This document shows positions 63,684 to 64,000 of a DNA stretch of 64,000 bases, piece after piece. The position numbers and the translations under genes were made by a program. The DNA comes from Syntrophobacteraceae bacterium (GTDB lineage Bacteria; Desulfobacterota; Syntrophobacteria; Syntrophobacterales; Syntrophobacteraceae), in the NCBI GenBank assembly GCA_018053185.1, contig JAGPLX010000005.1, forward strand, positions 1-64,000, given 5' to 3'. The notes under the pieces were generated by a model that saw nothing but the letters and a program-made list of their open reading frames with translations, did no database searches and was not told the origin of the DNA. Within the stretch, counting starts at the first letter, position 1. Each line of letters opens with the position of its first letter.

Positions 63684-64000
63684 CCGTTCCCCTGGGTGAT
63701 GGGCGGTCAAGGTCGGCCGGAGGGGAAGTTTTGCTCCTGGAGAGCGAGAGACCCGGGGCCTTTTTCAACCCGGCACGAACTGATGTGGAAATGATGCGGA
63801 CGATCTCTCGGAGAGGCCGTTTGCTCTTCTTGGTATGCCGGCCCGGTTCTTCAAGGAATTCCGCTTTCATGAGTTCCTCTGAGGAGAATTCCTCTTTGAA
63901 GTCGAGCACTACGGGTTCGTCCATGGGCACTTTAGCATTCCGTGGAAAAGCGAAATCCCGGTCCGGAGCTTCCCTTTCCCGGGGCTGATGTACGAAACCG
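63684..64000. other. Right end of the window, no supported gene
   Basis: No convincing gene or RNA is seen. A minus-strand frame of 100 codons (63628-63930) starts MPMDEPVVLDFKEEFSSEE but lacks a ribosome-binding site and recognisable domain, so it is left uncalled. Confidence 0.35.

Noticed and set aside
63628-63930. 100-codon minus-strand frame at the window end
   Set aside because: No ribosome-binding site, no known domain, and it overlaps another weak candidate.

Overview
The window looks like chromosome of a Gram-negative, probably anaerobic Desulfobacterota (Syntrophobacterales-like) bacterium. This rests on gene order and content: pyrG-kdsA-kdsC-lptCAB-rpoN-hpf-ptsN-rapZ in one block, LPS and outer-membrane genes, a TonB system, and a GC-rich sequence with ATG/GTG/TTG starts. 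No species is claimed.

Layout. (1) 1-20630, almost all minus strand: a cut-off IS630-type transposase end, tRNA-Leu(GAG), then (read from 20630 leftwards) pyrG, kdsA, kdsC, lptC, lptA, lptB, rpoN, hpf, ptsN, rapZ, a mannose-type EIIA, rimI, a very large pyruvate-phosphate-dikinase-like protein without a PEP-binding barrel, two GAPDH paralogues, pgk, tpiA and secG. A good promoter lies ahead of pyrG. (2) 21055-26897, plus strand: a CBS-domain protein and a complete branched-chain amino acid ABC transporter (livKHMGF). (3) 26928-38741: a heptosyltransferase-like GT9, khpA with a small Cys-rich partner, a YkgJ-type Cys-cluster protein, an FtsB-like protein, then rpsF-rpsR-DUF2232-rplI-dnaB, paaK, hflX and, convergent, ribF. 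(4) 38842-40943: tRNA-Leu(CAG), then decayed mobile DNA (ISKra4-type transposase pseudogene and an integrase stub).

(5) 41152-50480 is the most interesting part: a CDP-alcohol phosphatidyltransferase with a degenerate nucleotidyltransferase-like N-terminus converges on a flippase-like membrane protein and a minus-strand set encoding a Gfo/Idh dehydrogenase, class-III aminotransferase, ATP-grasp protein, sugar-nucleotidyltransferase, HAD protein and an HpnJ-like B12/radical-SAM enzyme. Four of these genes are tightly packed (3-bp gap or ATGA overlaps). Together they suggest an undescribed pathway that builds, activates (CDP-) and attaches an amino-cyclitol or amino-sugar head group to a membrane lipid. 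A promoter and a foldable leader precede it.

(6) 50738-60597, minus strand: a TonB-dependent uptake system. The receptor, an FmdE-methyltransferase fusion, a periplasmic binding protein, FecCD-type permease, ATPase and dedicated TonB are followed by a small molybdopterin-oxidoreductase-like protein and an HTH/periplasmic-binding-like regulator. The neighbours point to molybdate/tungstate or a related metal complex. (7) 60985-63480: a LUD-domain protein and an EntS-like MFS exporter; the last 500 bases hold no convincing gene.
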